The notes: generated by a model not told the origin, from the sequence alone. 64,000 bases of DNA from JANNVK01 sp031430435 (GCA_031430435.1 JANPBM010000080.1:5896-69895), one strand, 5' to 3'. Shown: positions 17,765-26,062, counted from the stretch's first letter. Numbers and translations: made by a program.

Positions 17765-18402
17765 CATTTCAAGAAGCATTAAAAACAGTCTCGCAAGAAT
17801 TTCAAGAACAGGTTGCACGTTGGCAAAAACAAAACTGGTTGTTTGATTTGGTTGAACGTCCGGAACCAAACAAAACAAATAAACCGCTTGTTTATGAATG
17901 GACAGCCGAAAAAATGTTCAACGTTGCCGACAATCTGACAATGTTGACCGCATCAAATCTGCACGGTCTTTTACTTGAAATTATTGCGAAAGAAGAGTTT
18001 TACACCGAAACACCCAAAACACCCGAAACATCGGAAAAAGTAAAACCGATAGTCGTTTATCGAAATTGCCGCGTTGAATTATCCGACACGGAAGTTCAAG
18101 AACGCGGACAGCAACTTATCAAAGCACTCGACGATAAAGACGCGGAAATTTCAGACTTTGCGTCTGTCAAAGATGTTCACAAATCGAAAGTGAAAAAGTT
18201 TGACAACCAAGTGCAACAATTTCGCCACGCCATCGCTCAAAAATCCGAATATCGTTTTATCGAATGTTTTCAAAACTTTAACTATCACGAATCAAAAGTT
18301 ACGGTTTGCCGTGCCGACACAGGCGAGATTTTAGAAGAGCGTGCAATGTTGGAAAGCGAACGTCAACAAACGTTATTTAAAAGTGAAGGTGAAACGGAAT
18401 GA
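17761..18402 (+). CDS. Phage-type conserved protein of unknown function
   Basis: A 213-residue soluble protein. The C-terminal 110 residues contain a recurrent phage pattern: VELSDTEVQERGQQL, a charged helical middle, then VTVCRADTGEILEERAM and ESERQ. That module is common in early regions of diverse phages but its function is unknown to me. The N-terminal part is different and contains WQKQNWLFDLVERP. It overlaps both neighbours by four bases (ATGA), so it is part of a tightly coupled early operon. Confidence 0.72.
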   Translation: MTFQEALKTVSQEFQEQVARWQKQNWLFDLVERPEPNKTNKPLVYEWTAEKMFNVADNLTMLTASNLHGLLLEIIAKEEFYTETPKTPETSEKVKPIVVYRNCRVELSDTEVQERGQQLIKALDDKDAEISDFASVKDVHKSKVKKFDNQVQQFRHAIAQKSEYRFIECFQNFNYHESKVTVCRADTGEILEERAMLESERQQTLFKSEGETE

Positions 18403-18491
18403 CATCAATACTTACGACATTATTATTCTTTGCGGCGGCAGTAGTTTTTGTTTTCTGCTTGTGGCTGTTTTTTGAGGAAGATGACGACTAA
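18399..18491 (+). CDS. Thirty-residue single-span membrane peptide
   Basis: A 30-residue frame whose ATG overlaps the previous stop (ATGA at 18,399-18,402). Residues 3-24 are a continuous hydrophobic span rich in Leu, Phe, Val and Ala, ending in Phe-Phe-Glu-Glu-Asp-Asp-Asp. The coupled start and tight fit before the next gene support expression. It could be a small inner-membrane effector, for example superinfection exclusion, but this is a guess. Confidence 0.55.
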   Translation: MTSILTTLLFFAAAVVFVFCLWLFFEEDDD

Positions 18492-18496
18492 AAATT

Positions 18497-18910
18497 ATGA
18501 AAGCACTGTCAATCAAACAACCTTGGGTTCACGCGATTTTTCGGCTTGGAAAAAATATCGAAAATAGAAATTGGGGTACAAACTTTCGCGGCGTTGTTGC
18601 GGTTCACGCAAGTAAGTCAACGCCTAAGATTGAATATCTTTATGCGGTTGAAGATGTTCACGAAATCGCACCGATACCAACACAATCTATAAAAGATTCA
18701 TTTGTAGAATTTCCGCCTGTTTTCGGTGCAATTATCGGAACAGTTGAAATAGTCGGCTGTGTTGAATTTTCGACAGGTCAATGGTTTCAAGGCGATTTTG
18801 GTTTTGTTTTGGAAAATCCGCGTCTGCTTAAAACTCCAATTCCGTGCAAAGGTGCGTTGGGTTTTTGGGAAGTTCCGCAAAACATTTTGGAGCAATTTAT
18901 ATTCGTATGA
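18497..18910 (+). CDS. ASCH-domain protein
   Basis: A 137-residue protein with the ASCH signature at its start: LSIKQPWVHAIFRLGKNIENR, followed by RGVVAVHAS and, after an insert, GAIIGTVEIVGCV and GALGFWEVP. ASCH domains have a PUA-like fold and bind RNA or modified nucleosides; some members are amidohydrolases acting on N4-acetylcytidine. In phage-like elements they often lie with nucleic-acid modification genes, as here. Its stop overlaps the next start by four bases. Confidence 0.85.
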   Translation: MKALSIKQPWVHAIFRLGKNIENRNWGTNFRGVVAVHASKSTPKIEYLYAVEDVHEIAPIPTQSIKDSFVEFPPVFGAIIGTVEIVGCVEFSTGQWFQGDFGFVLENPRLLKTPIPCKGALGFWEVPQNILEQFIFV

Positions 18911-19134
18911 GTTTACTTAAATCAAAAACATTGATAAAAGTTTGCTGTGCATCGCAACTGCTGAACCTTTCCGAGTCAACACTTTTGAAAGGTTTAGCCG
19001 GCACCGCAGACTTAACACGAATCTCGCAAGGCAAACGAATTTCGTTTGTTTTAGAGGAAATTATCGAATACAAAGCAGCGTTAATTTCAGCGTCGCAACG
19101 TCCGAAGGCAAAAGTCTTAAAACTTGTCGCGTAA
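18907..19134 (+). CDS. Excisionase-like MerR/HTH_17 DNA-binding protein
   Basis: A 75-residue protein. Residues 10-55 fit a winged helix-turn-helix of the AlpA/excisionase type: CCASQLLNLSESTL, then TRISQGKRISFVLEEI. The start at 18,907 overlaps the preceding stop (ATGA). Small proteins of this kind serve as excisionases or as activators (AlpA-like) in satellites and prophages. It lacks the usual W near the wing, so the assignment is moderate. Confidence 0.6.
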   Translation: MSLLKSKTLIKVCCASQLLNLSESTLLKGLAGTADLTRISQGKRISFVLEEIIEYKAALISASQRPKAKVLKLVA

Positions 19135-19138
19135 CAAA

Positions 19139-19849
19139 ATGGTCAAAGGTAAATATCTCAAAGTCAGAAACTTTGAAAAATTTCAACATTATAAACAACG
19201 CAATCCGCCGTGGATAAAGATTTATTCGTCAATGCTCGACGATTACGAATTTCAGCAAATCGCAGACGAAAGTAAATTTCATTGTGTCGGATTGATGTTA
19301 TTGGCTTCGCGGTTAGAAAATGTTTTGCCGAACGATGCGTTTTGGTTGTCGCATAAAATCGGTGCCAAAACAAACATTGATATTGATTTATTGATTGAAA
19401 TAAACTTTTTAGAATTTGCGGAAACAACCGTGAAAGAAAAGGCTTCGCCTGTGTTGTGTGTGAATGATGTTGAAATTACGCAACCAAAGCAACCGCCAAT
19501 CAATCACGAAAAACCGCCGACAAATCACACATCAGAATTTTCGATGCAAGATTGTTTGCGATATGTCGAAACGCAATCGGGCGTGAAGAATAAACACGGA
19601 TTAGCGACACACTTACACAAAACAGGCGATTCGGATTATTTGATTTTAGCCAAACTTTACCCCGAACGTCTGCAAGTCGAAGATGAAAAGCGTTTCGGTC
19701 CCAAACGCGAATTTACCAACGAACCTTGCACCGTTTGTTTCGGCGGCGGAATGGCAAACATCGACGGCAAAGGCACTCGCAAATGCGAACATTGCCGAGA
19801 CGAAAAAGGGAAGTCGAGGAAGAAAGAACCTTTGACAGTTAGCAGTTAG
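19139..19849 (+). CDS. Replication-initiator-like protein with C-terminal zinc finger
   Basis: About 236 residues from the ATG at 19,139. The N-terminal part (WIKIYSSMLDDYEFQQI...KFHCVGLMLLAS...LPNDAFWLSHKIG) matches the winged-helix domain seen at the start of many phage O-like/DnaD-like initiators. A linker rich in Pro, Asn and His follows, then a C-terminal CTVCFGGG...CEHC finger. It probably recognises the element's replication origin and recruits host helicase. No primase or helicase gene is present, so replication must rely on host factors. A heptamer repeat follows its stop. Confidence 0.65.
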   Translation: MVKGKYLKVRNFEKFQHYKQRNPPWIKIYSSMLDDYEFQQIADESKFHCVGLMLLASRLENVLPNDAFWLSHKIGAKTNIDIDLLIEINFLEFAETTVKEKASPVLCVNDVEITQPKQPPINHEKPPTNHTSEFSMQDCLRYVETQSGVKNKHGLATHLHKTGDSDYLILAKLYPERLQVEDEKRFGPKREFTNEPCTVCFGGGMANIDGKGTRKCEHCRDEKGKSRKKEPLTVSS

Positions 19850-19867
19850 CAGTTATCAGTTATCAGG
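19836..19867 (+). repeat. Heptamer tandem repeat (AGTTAKC units)
   Basis: About four consecutive units of CAGTTAGC/CAGTTATC type. The first units form the end of the preceding coding frame and its stop codon; the rest is intergenic. The same heptamer recurs at 20,083-20,158 and 27,709-27,750. Confidence 0.7.
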
Positions 19868-19877
19868 AAACAAAACT

Positions 19878-20081
19878 ATGAACAAATTTACAACTGAAAG
19901 AAACGCCGATTACGAAGATGATAAGCCAATCAATTCGCAGTTCACTTTATCAATAATTTTCACGGATGATTATGCCGTAATCGTTGGCAATTTGTATGAG
20001 CATCTTGAGAAGTTATTGGATGCCAAAAAACGACTGGAAAAAGAACTTGTAAAAAAAGAAGAAATAATAACCGAATTTTAA
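19878..20081 (+). CDS. Small hypothetical protein
   Basis: A 67-residue acidic protein. The N-terminal half is polar; the C-terminal 35 residues (LYEHLEKLLDAKKRLEKEL) form a likely coiled coil. It is flanked on both sides by heptamer repeats, which suggests the gene was inserted or duplicated as a unit. Function unknown. Confidence 0.55.
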   Translation: MNKFTTERNADYEDDKPINSQFTLSIIFTDDYAVIVGNLYEHLEKLLDAKKRLEKELVKKEEIITEF

Positions 20082-20082
20082 C

Positions 20083-20158
20083 AAGCAGTTACCGGTTACC
20101 GGTTATCAACTGCAGTTTTTTGATAACTGATAACTGTTATCTGATAACTGATTAACAA
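20083..20158 (+). repeat. Heptamer repeat cluster
   Basis: Repeated GTTACCG, GTTATC, GATAACT and CTGATAA units in both orientations fill the whole gap between two small genes and can fold into hairpins. Short tandem heptamers of this form are known from cyanobacteria as STRR elements; finding them inside an integrative element is notable. Confidence 0.75.
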
Positions 20159-20159
20159 T

Positions 20160-20363
20160 ATGAGCAATCCAACCAAACAAGAATTATTAACAAAAACGGA
20201 AGTGTGGCAATGGCGAATTTCGCCGACGTGCCTTGTTCAAATTCGCATTCACGGGCAACTTTCAATCGACGCAATCAATAAATTTTCTTACTTGCTTGAT
20301 CTGCAAAAAGAAAATTATCCGGCTCAAGTTGAAATTGAAAAACACTTGGAAACCTTGAAATGA
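20160..20363 (+). CDS. Small hypothetical protein
   Basis: A 67-residue protein with a Trp-rich centre (VWQWRISPTCLVQIRIHGQ) and a helical C-terminus. The stop overlaps the next start by four bases (ATGA), so it is coupled to the zinc-ribbon gene. No family recognised. Confidence 0.55.
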   Translation: MSNPTKQELLTKTEVWQWRISPTCLVQIRIHGQLSIDAINKFSYLLDLQKENYPAQVEIEKHLETLK

Positions 20364-20776
20364 AACGCATTTGTGATAATTGCGGCAAACGGCAAGCGTA
20401 TTTTTTACGCTACTTTTTTGACGCTCATATCCGCAAACAACGGCACGTCATCCACGCCGACAACAATCATACGCTTTGCCGACAATGTCGAGCATCGCAG
20501 ACCGAAAAACTAAAACAACGAGTTAAATTTATGAACAATCAACCAACCAAAATAACCACATGCAAAGGCTGTAACCGTGAAATTCTATGGCTGACAAACG
20601 TCAACACTAAAAAGACTTCGCCGATAGATTTCCGTCCAAGCGTTGACGGAAATATCTTGATTCTCGAAGATGAAGAAACTTATCGCATCATCAAAAAAGA
20701 TGAAGTTTTTCACGGCGAATTACATACTTCGCATTTTGCAACTTGCCCGAACGCAAGCGATTTTAGACGCAAATAA
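20360..20776 (+). CDS. Zinc-ribbon phage protein
   Basis: A 138-residue protein with two putative zinc sites: ICDNCGKRQAYF...LCRQC (residues 4-48) and TTCKGCNREILWL...HFATCP (about 70-130). The second unit, with SPIDFRPS before the HFATCP end, is a recurrent phage early-gene module. A methionine at about residue 57 could begin a shorter product holding only the second module, so this may be a fusion of two small proteins. Nucleic-acid or protein binding is likely. Confidence 0.65.
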   Translation: MKRICDNCGKRQAYFLRYFFDAHIRKQRHVIHADNNHTLCRQCRASQTEKLKQRVKFMNNQPTKITTCKGCNREILWLTNVNTKKTSPIDFRPSVDGNILILEDEETYRIIKKDEVFHGELHTSHFATCPNASDFRRK

Positions 20777-20781
20777 ATAAA

Positions 20782-21126
20782 ATGAACCGAAACGCAATAA
20801 AACAATTTCGTTCAATCGTGCCGAAATATCGGGCAATTCCAACCGTTATTGACGGCAAAAAATTCGCCTCGAAAAAAGAAGCAAAGCGATATACGGAATT
20901 GAAAATCTTGAATCAAATCGGCGAAATTCACGGTTTGCGTCTGCAAGTTTCGTTTTCGCTGGAAGTGAACGGCTTTCACGTTTGCCGTTATGTTGCCGAT
21001 TTTGTTTATTTCGACAAATCGGGAAACAAGATTGTTGAAGATGTGAAGGGATTTTTAACACCGCAATATAAACTCAAACGAAAATTGATGAAAGCAGTTT
21101 TCGGGATTGAAATTAAGGAAACCTAA
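20782..21126 (+). CDS. DUF1064-family PD-(D/E)XK nuclease-like protein
   Basis: A 114-residue protein with the full DUF1064 pattern: KYRAIPTVIDGKKFASKKEAKRY, Leu-x-Gly-Glu-Ile, then RYVADFVYFD and VEDVKGFLT near residues 75-95. The Asp and the Glu-Asp-x-Lys pair fit the PD-(D/E)XK nuclease core. Such proteins are common in phage replication regions and may act as Holliday-junction or branch nucleases. It ends directly against the start of the methyltransferase gene. Confidence 0.82.
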   Translation: MNRNAIKQFRSIVPKYRAIPTVIDGKKFASKKEAKRYTELKILNQIGEIHGLRLQVSFSLEVNGFHVCRYVADFVYFDKSGNKIVEDVKGFLTPQYKLKRKLMKAVFGIEIKET

Positions 21127-22047
21127 ATGAATTTCGTTCTTTCACTATTTCACGGCATAGATATTTTCGGACGCGGTTTTGAGTCCGAAGGCTTTTGCGT
21201 TGTCCGTGCAGGTGAATTTGAATTAGGTTTTGATGTCCGAGGCTTGCACTTGCCGAGCGGAAAGTTTGACGGCGTAATTGCGGGTACGCCGTGTCAACAA
21301 TACTCAACTGTGAACCGAAAGCGGCGACATCAAAAAGTTAATCCGAATTGCGGTTGTTACGGTTGCCAAATGCTCAAAGAATTTTGCCGTTTGATTGACG
21401 AATCGCAACCGAGTTGGTTTTTACTCGAAAATGTTCCGGCTGTTCCGGATATTCACGTTGTAAATTATTCAATTCAGCGATTCGATTTAAGAGCGTCTGA
21501 ATGCGGTTTGCCGCAAGAACGTTTACGGCATTTCCAATTCGGAAGTTTGAACAATACGAAATTGATAATTGACCGACAACCGCGAATTACAACCACGCAA
21601 CCGACTGTTTTAAGTTCCGACAAAGAAACTGACAGACCGTTTTCCGAGCGTTGCGTTTTGCAAGGTTTGCCGTCTGATTTTCTTGCAAATTCAACAATTT
21701 TCACCAAAAAAGGAAAATCGAAGTTGTTAGCAAACTCGGTCGCGTTCCCGATGGCGAAAACAGTTGCAAAAGCAATTCGTGAAGCGACGGCAAAACACGA
21801 AACTTTGAATTGTGAACAAGCGGACAGCATATCACGATTTGCAACCAATCAAGTATTCACAAATCGTGAATCGCCGACAAATCACGAAAGTAAAGCTCAT
21901 TCACAATTCGTGAACAAACCCGGTTTAATCACGGTTTGCGGTTGTGATTGCGGTCGCCCGATCACAAATCACAAAACAGGACGTAAACGAAAATATGCAG
22001 AAGATTCTTGCCGCAAACGGGCAGAATTGAAAAGGAAAAAACTATGA
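21127..22047 (+). CDS. DNA (cytosine-5-)-methyltransferase
   Basis: A 306-residue C5-cytosine methyltransferase with motifs in order: I (LSLFHGIDIFGRGFES), IV with the catalytic Cys56 (GTPCQQYS), VI (LLENVP), VIII (LPQERLRHF), a CVLQGLPSDF motif and X (ANSVAFP). The target-recognition region between VIII and IX is short. A C-terminal cysteine cluster (VCGCDCGRP) may bind zinc. There is no restriction partner, so it is an orphan that probably protects the element's DNA from host restriction. Its stop overlaps the next start (ATGA). Confidence 0.9.
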   Translation: MNFVLSLFHGIDIFGRGFESEGFCVVRAGEFELGFDVRGLHLPSGKFDGVIAGTPCQQYSTVNRKRRHQKVNPNCGCYGCQMLKEFCRLIDESQPSWFLLENVPAVPDIHVVNYSIQRFDLRASECGLPQERLRHFQFGSLNNTKLIIDRQPRITTTQPTVLSSDKETDRPFSERCVLQGLPSDFLANSTIFTKKGKSKLLANSVAFPMAKTVAKAIREATAKHETLNCEQADSISRFATNQVFTNRESPTNHESKAHSQFVNKPGLITVCGCDCGRPITNHKTGRKRKYAEDSCRKRAELKRKKL

Positions 22048-22406
22048 AAATTACACAACACCCGAAACGCATTCAATTAAAACGAACAAAAGGTTTTAAT
22101 TTACAAAAAGTTTCGCAAGAATTAAACGAACTCGACGCAATGAAAGTCGCACGTCCGACAAAATACGACAATCCGTATAGAGTTGGCGATGTGCATAGAA
22201 GTATTATTATGGATTTCAAATTAACATTGGAATATTCTTTAATTTTATTCGAGCGTTGGCTTACTAATAAACTGAAAACCGATGAAAACTTTCTTGTCGA
22301 ACTTTCGGGTAAAAATCTCGCGTGTTTTTGTCCGCTTGACCAAAAATGCCACGCCGACATTTTACTTGATTACGCAAACCGCGATGCAGATAATTTAATT
22401 TCGTGA
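22044..22406 (+). CDS. DUF4326-family protein
   Basis: A 120-residue protein starting at 22,044. The VARPTKYDNPYRVG motif and the late LSGKNLACFCPLDQKCHADIL motif are the hallmark of DUF4326, a phage- and plasmid-borne family of unknown role with a Cys/His cluster that suggests metal binding. It lies between two DNA methyltransferases and is translationally coupled to the first, hinting at a role in modification or nucleotide metabolism. Confidence 0.85.
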   Translation: MKITQHPKRIQLKRTKGFNLQKVSQELNELDAMKVARPTKYDNPYRVGDVHRSIIMDFKLTLEYSLILFERWLTNKLKTDENFLVELSGKNLACFCPLDQKCHADILLDYANRDADNLIS

Positions 22407-22481
22407 TTTCTAATTATTCACGTTTTCACCGTCGGCGACATCATCATAAATAAAGTTACTCGATTCACATCAAAAATAACG

Positions 22482-23225
22482 ATGGCACATGATAAAAACA
22501 ATTCATATCCGGGCGGGAAAAACGGAAGCGGAGTTTATCAGAAAATAATTTCAATGATGCCGATGCACGATTGTTATTATGAATTGTTTTTGGGACACGG
22601 TGCTATTTTCCGCAAAAAGAAACCTGCAAACAGAATAAATATCGGCGTTGAAATTGATAAATCGTTAGAAGGTTTTTGGAAAGAAAACTCTGCCAAGGAT
22701 TGTATCGTTGTTTTTGATGATGCCAAATCATTTTTGGAAAAAACTACTTTTGCCGAAAATTCTTTGATTTATCTTGACCCGCCGTATTTGAAAGATGTTC
22801 GCAAATCTAAACAGCCGATTTATAACTTTGAAATGCTTGAAACATCACAGCATATCGCCTTGCTTGAAAAACTCGTCAAGCTGCCGTGTATGGTGATGAT
22901 TAGCGGTTATGAATCAAAACTCTACGATGATTATTTGCAAGGTTGGCGGAAAGAAACTTTTTATACGACAAATCGGGCAAGCCAAAAAGTTTTAGAAACC
23001 GTTTGGCTGAATTTCCCGAAGCCGTTTCAACTGCACGATTATTCGTTTTTAGGCGAAAATTACAGAGAACGCGACCGCATCAAACAAAAACGCAAACGCT
23101 GGAAGAATCGGCTTTTGAAATTAGATTCAACCGAAATGTTTGCCTTACTTGCCACAATCGAAGATTTGAAAACTGAAGTATCATCAAAACTGATGTTGTC
23201 GCCGACGGTAAAAAATTATGCGTAA
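22482..23225 (+). CDS. DNA N6-adenine methyltransferase (D12/Dam-like)
   Basis: A 247-residue protein with the SYPGGKNGSG N-terminal motif of D12-class enzymes, a motif I-like YYELFLGHGAIF, and the catalytic motif IV YLDPPY near residue 105. It transfers a methyl group from S-adenosylmethionine to adenine in a short DNA site. Sequences after DPPY are shorter than in Dam and end in a basic helix. No restriction gene accompanies it. With the C5 enzyme upstream it gives the element two kinds of DNA marking. Confidence 0.88.
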   Translation: MAHDKNNSYPGGKNGSGVYQKIISMMPMHDCYYELFLGHGAIFRKKKPANRINIGVEIDKSLEGFWKENSAKDCIVVFDDAKSFLEKTTFAENSLIYLDPPYLKDVRKSKQPIYNFEMLETSQHIALLEKLVKLPCMVMISGYESKLYDDYLQGWRKETFYTTNRASQKVLETVWLNFPKPFQLHDYSFLGENYRERDRIKQKRKRWKNRLLKLDSTEMFALLATIEDLKTEVSSKLMLSPTVKNYA

Positions 23226-23457
23226 ACAAAACTTCACTTTTTCGTTTGAAACCACGCCCATGATAAAACTTTCAGAAGTTGAAAAGATTCTCAGACGTAA
23301 TCAAATCATCTTGCCCGTGCCGTGCCGAGCAACCTTGATAAATTATATCGACGACGGTACTTACGACGGCGGTCTGTGTGCAAAAGGCTATCATTTAATT
23401 ACGGTTGCAAGTTTTGAACATTGGGTCAAATCTTTGCAAATAAAAAAGACTGCCTAA
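23218..23457 (+). CDS. Small HTH protein, last gene of the rightward operon
   Basis: A 79-residue protein; a second possible start is the ATG at 23,260 (65 residues). LSEVEKILRRNQIILP...TLINYIDDGTYDG...YHLITVASFEHWVKSL resembles an excisionase-type winged helix-turn-helix that binds DNA. Its first ATG overlaps the end of the adenine methyltransferase gene. A strong terminator overlaps its last codons. It could be a second Xis/AlpA-like regulator. Confidence 0.55.
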   Translation: MRKQNFTFSFETTPMIKLSEVEKILRRNQIILPVPCRATLINYIDDGTYDGGLCAKGYHLITVASFEHWVKSLQIKKTA

Positions 23458-23478
23458 AATAAAGCAGTCTTTTCTTTA
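23444..23478. terminator. Bidirectional terminator between early and head operons
   Basis: AAAAGACTGC (23,444-23,453) pairs perfectly with GCAGTCTTTT (23,464-23,473) around a ten-base loop. A T-rich tail follows on the plus strand and an A-rich stretch precedes it, so it works for both convergent operons. Confidence 0.88.
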
Positions 23479-23496
23479 TTAAAACTTGCAAACAAA

Positions 23497-23898
23497 TTAA
23501 AAAATCTCTTTAATTTCTCGCAAAATCGGTAACGTGGTCACTAACGGATTCGCTCCGGCAGTACGATATTTAGCACTAATCATTAACGCGTCCGAAAAGA
23601 ATTGTTTGCGTAACGCCATCAACTCGGCGGCTGTCATCTCGGTTGTCTGAGCCGTGCCAACGCCAAACACACGAGTTTTAATTCCTGTATTCAAAAGCAA
23701 GTGATACATTCCTAAAGCCGCTTCGGCGTTCGTCATCGTGGCAACAATGTCAGGATCAGTCGAAGCATAAACAGCGGGTTGAATCCAATCGCGTAACTGT
23801 CTATTCGCAATATCCAAACAAACTTGTATGCGTAAGTCCGAAACTTCAATCAAAATACCGTAATAATCTCGAAACGGTTGTACTTGGTTAAACGACAT
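23497..23898 (-). CDS. Putative head-completion/connector protein
   Basis: A 133-residue mostly helical protein, last gene of the leftward packaging/head operon. Position after the capsid gene, size and helical character fit a gp6-like or gp15-like connector that closes the portal, but no diagnostic motif is visible. Its start overlaps the preceding stop (TAATG at 23,896-23,900). In a tailed phage the next genes would be tail genes; here the operon ends. Confidence 0.45.
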   Translation of the reverse strand: MSFNQVQPFRDYYGILIEVSDLRIQVCLDIANRQLRDWIQPAVYASTDPDIVATMTNAEAALGMYHLLLNTGIKTRVFGVGTAQTTEMTAAELMALRKQFFSDALMISAKYRTAGANPLVTTLPILREIKEIF

Positions 23899-24038
23899 TA
23901 TTTCACCTTACCTTTTGCTTTCGTGTCAACTTCTTTCGTGTCAACTTCAACATATCCGTTTTGCGAATAGTAAAACTCAAAAGCGTATGCTGAAACTTCG
24001 ATAATTTCGCCCGTCGGCGTTTTCACTTTCTTTCTCAT
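23898..24038 (-). CDS. Small hypothetical protein after the capsid gene
   Basis: A 46-residue protein from the ATG at 24,038, chosen because GAGG lies seven bases upstream. It contains TPTGEIIEVSAYAFEFYY and a Lys-rich C-terminus with a short repeat (VDTKEVDTK). Such short basic proteins often follow major capsid genes in phages. Function unknown; coupled to the next gene. Confidence 0.55.
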   Translation of the reverse strand: MRKKVKTPTGEIIEVSAYAFEFYYSQNGYVEVDTKEVDTKAKGKVK

Positions 24039-24104
24039 ATTTACCTCAAAAGTATTTGCAGATGTCCGATTCAAAATCAAACACCTGCAAAGCTCATTCA
24101 CAAA

Positions 24105-25028
24105 TTACGGAATCAAAACTGAAAACGGATAGCGTGTAGCTGATTGATTTAATCGCGTCGCAGGTTGCGCGCACGCAAACGCCAATCGCATTGTAACCAC
24201 CAAACAACGCATTCCCATTTGCAGAAGATTGTATTCAATGTCGCCGCCCGCGTCTTGCAATACGCCTTCTTTTGCAACTTCAAACTCGACATCTTCACGA
24301 ATGCCGACAATGCCGTGCTTCCACGAACCCGCGATTAAATCAGCCGAAGCATTAACCCAACCTTGATGTTTCACAAAGTCGATTGATTCGCCGTAAAGCA
24401 GACTTGGGAAACCTTGTTGCATCGATGCTTGATAAATCGGTTGCCCGTTTGCATCAACCAAGCCACGCAAACCCGATTTAATCGCCATTCGCCCGACAAA
24501 ACCATCAACATCAAACCCATCTTCTTCCAACTTCGCCATCGTTTCGGAAATGTCCACATTCAGCCGTTGACCGACAACACTTCCACGGTCAAAAAAGTTT
24601 CCTTTTGAAACCGCAGTCGGAACTATCGCCGCGTCCCAACTCGCAGGTTTCCCGACACCAAACAAAATCGCCGAGTCAATCGCTTCTGCCATTGCTTCCA
24701 CGACACGCGGACGGCATTCGTCCCAAATCGGAAAATCGGAATCACGCAGAACAGTTTTCGGAATCGGAACGTAAGCAACCAACTCTTCGGCGTTCAAATA
24801 CTTATCGTCCCACGCCATTTTGCTCGTCAATGCCGAACCGTAATCGCCGTTACGAAACGAAGCCGAAGGCAACACCGAAATAACCGGCACACGCTGTTGT
24901 TTGTGCGACATTCTGACTTGTCGAAACTTGCTCAACACCAAACTTTTCGCGGGCAATTCTTGAATAATTTGATTCGCAACTTCTACCGGAATTAACGCAT
25001 TCGCATCGTTTCTATCAATTAAAGCCAT
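24105..25028 (-). CDS. Major capsid protein, HK97-fold family
   Basis: A 307-residue protein of the phage capsid family. The N-terminus (ALIPVEVANQIIQELPAKSLVLSKFRQV) has the helix that precedes the HK97 E-loop; PVISVLPSASF, AEELVAYVPIPKTVLRDS and the late GIVGIREDVEFEV with LLQMGMRCLVVTMRLAFA are typical landmarks. No prohead-protease gene or long delta domain precedes it, so assembly probably uses the separate scaffold two genes upstream. The nearby portal and terminase make an encapsulin unlikely. Confidence 0.85.
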   Translation of the reverse strand: MALIDRNDANALIPVEVANQIIQELPAKSLVLSKFRQVRMSHKQQRVPVISVLPSASFRNGDYGSALTSKMAWDDKYLNAEELVAYVPIPKTVLRDSDFPIWDECRPRVVEAMAEAIDSAILFGVGKPASWDAAIVPTAVSKGNFFDRGSVVGQRLNVDISETMAKLEEDGFDVDGFVGRMAIKSGLRGLVDANGQPIYQASMQQGFPSLLYGESIDFVKHQGWVNASADLIAGSWKHGIVGIREDVEFEVAKEGVLQDAGGDIEYNLLQMGMRCLVVTMRLAFACAQPATRLNQSATRYPFSVLIP

Positions 25029-25047
25029 AATTTTCCTCTCTCTAAAC

Positions 25048-25491
25048 TTAATGAATTGAAGTGTCGTACAATTCGCCCGACAAACCTCGTCCTAAAACTC
25101 GTAACTGGTTTTGCGTATGGTCAAACCATATCGCACATTCGCCGATCGGAATTTCGCTTTCAACCGCCGCCCGCAAACTAAAGTACGTTAATGTTTTTTG
25201 ATTTATTAAATCATTCAAAAGATATTCGCGTTGTTTGCGACTGACATAAAAATTAAACGAATCAATCGAACAGCCAATCGGAGCATTAAACGAATATGTT
25301 TCAGAACCGCCTTTTACAGCTAACGGAACTTTCAAATGACAATTAAAATTGCCGTTTGAATCAGTCTTAAAACTTTGCGTTCCAAACAATTCGGAATCCA
25401 AATCAACAAACCTATTCGCAATCGGCGAACCTGCGACCGTTGTCAGGTTTCCGCTGAATTTCACTAATTCAAATGTTTCCAAAGCCGGCAT
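25048..25491 (-). CDS. Possible capsid-decoration protein
   Basis: A 147-residue, beta-rich-looking protein between the scaffold and capsid genes, which is the usual place for head decoration proteins such as gpD. The N-terminus (KFSGNLTTVAGSPIANRFVDLDSELFG...TDSNGNFNCHLKV) resembles an Ig-like or carboxypeptidase-regulatory-like sandwich, which is used for capsid surface display. No motif is decisive. Its start is next to the scaffold stop. Confidence 0.45.
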   Translation of the reverse strand: MPALETFELVKFSGNLTTVAGSPIANRFVDLDSELFGTQSFKTDSNGNFNCHLKVPLAVKGGSETYSFNAPIGCSIDSFNFYVSRKQREYLLNDLINQKTLTYFSLRAAVESEIPIGECAIWFDHTQNQLRVLGRGLSGELYDTSIH

Positions 25492-25997
25492 CAGATTAAA
25501 GCACCTCGCAAAAAATCATCGACGCTTCGCCCGACTTCATCACCTTTTGCACCGCCGCCGATTGAACTTGAATTTCCGCCGCCGACAACCAATCCGAATT
25601 CTTCGGGAAAACTTGTTTTTGCATCGGTCAAAACCGCGTCGAGATTCTTTGGTTTGCCGCTGTCGTCGTATTCAATTTTTGAATTAACAAGTGAAAACAA
25701 TTTACTTGCGTTTCGTGCTTTCAACTTACTTGCAGATTCGCCGAACAGTTTTTCGGTTTCCAACGTTCGCAGTTTTGTTTCCGCATCGCTCGCACGTTTG
25801 CCGAGTGCATCGTAAGCGTCAAGTTTTTGTTTTGTTTCCGCGTCAAGTTCGGGTTTCATTTCGTTTTTTTCAACTTTCAAAGCATCAAAATCGCTTTTCA
25901 TTTTCGCAATTTCGGCTTTATTATTCGCAACTTTTGATTCAGCCTTTTCCGCTCTCGCTTTCATTGCGTCAAATTCGGTTTGTGTGATTTCCGCCAT
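25491..25997 (-). CDS. Scaffolding protein (gp20/DUF4355-like)
   Basis: A 168-residue protein. Residues 1-95 are a continuous coiled coil full of Ala, Lys and Glu; the C-terminal part (DAVLTDAKTSFPEEFGLVVGGG, then a Gly/Ser linker and VDDFLRGALI) is the typical end of phage scaffolds, which bind capsid subunits. Location between portal and capsid genes fits. It should direct procapsid size, a property that satellites often exploit. Confidence 0.72.
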   Translation of the reverse strand: MAEITQTEFDAMKARAEKAESKVANNKAEIAKMKSDFDALKVEKNEMKPELDAETKQKLDAYDALGKRASDAETKLRTLETEKLFGESASKLKARNASKLFSLVNSKIEYDDSGKPKNLDAVLTDAKTSFPEEFGLVVGGGNSSSIGGGAKGDEVGRSVDDFLRGALI

Positions 25998-26062
25998 ACT
26001 TGAATTAAAGTAAACAAAAAAAGCAAACAGTTAAAGTTTGCTTTTGTGTGGTTTTTAAGACT

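Noticed and set aside
24105..25028. Encapsulin nanocompartment
   Set aside because: The HK97-type protein lies with portal, scaffold and terminase genes and has no encapsulin cargo gene next to it.
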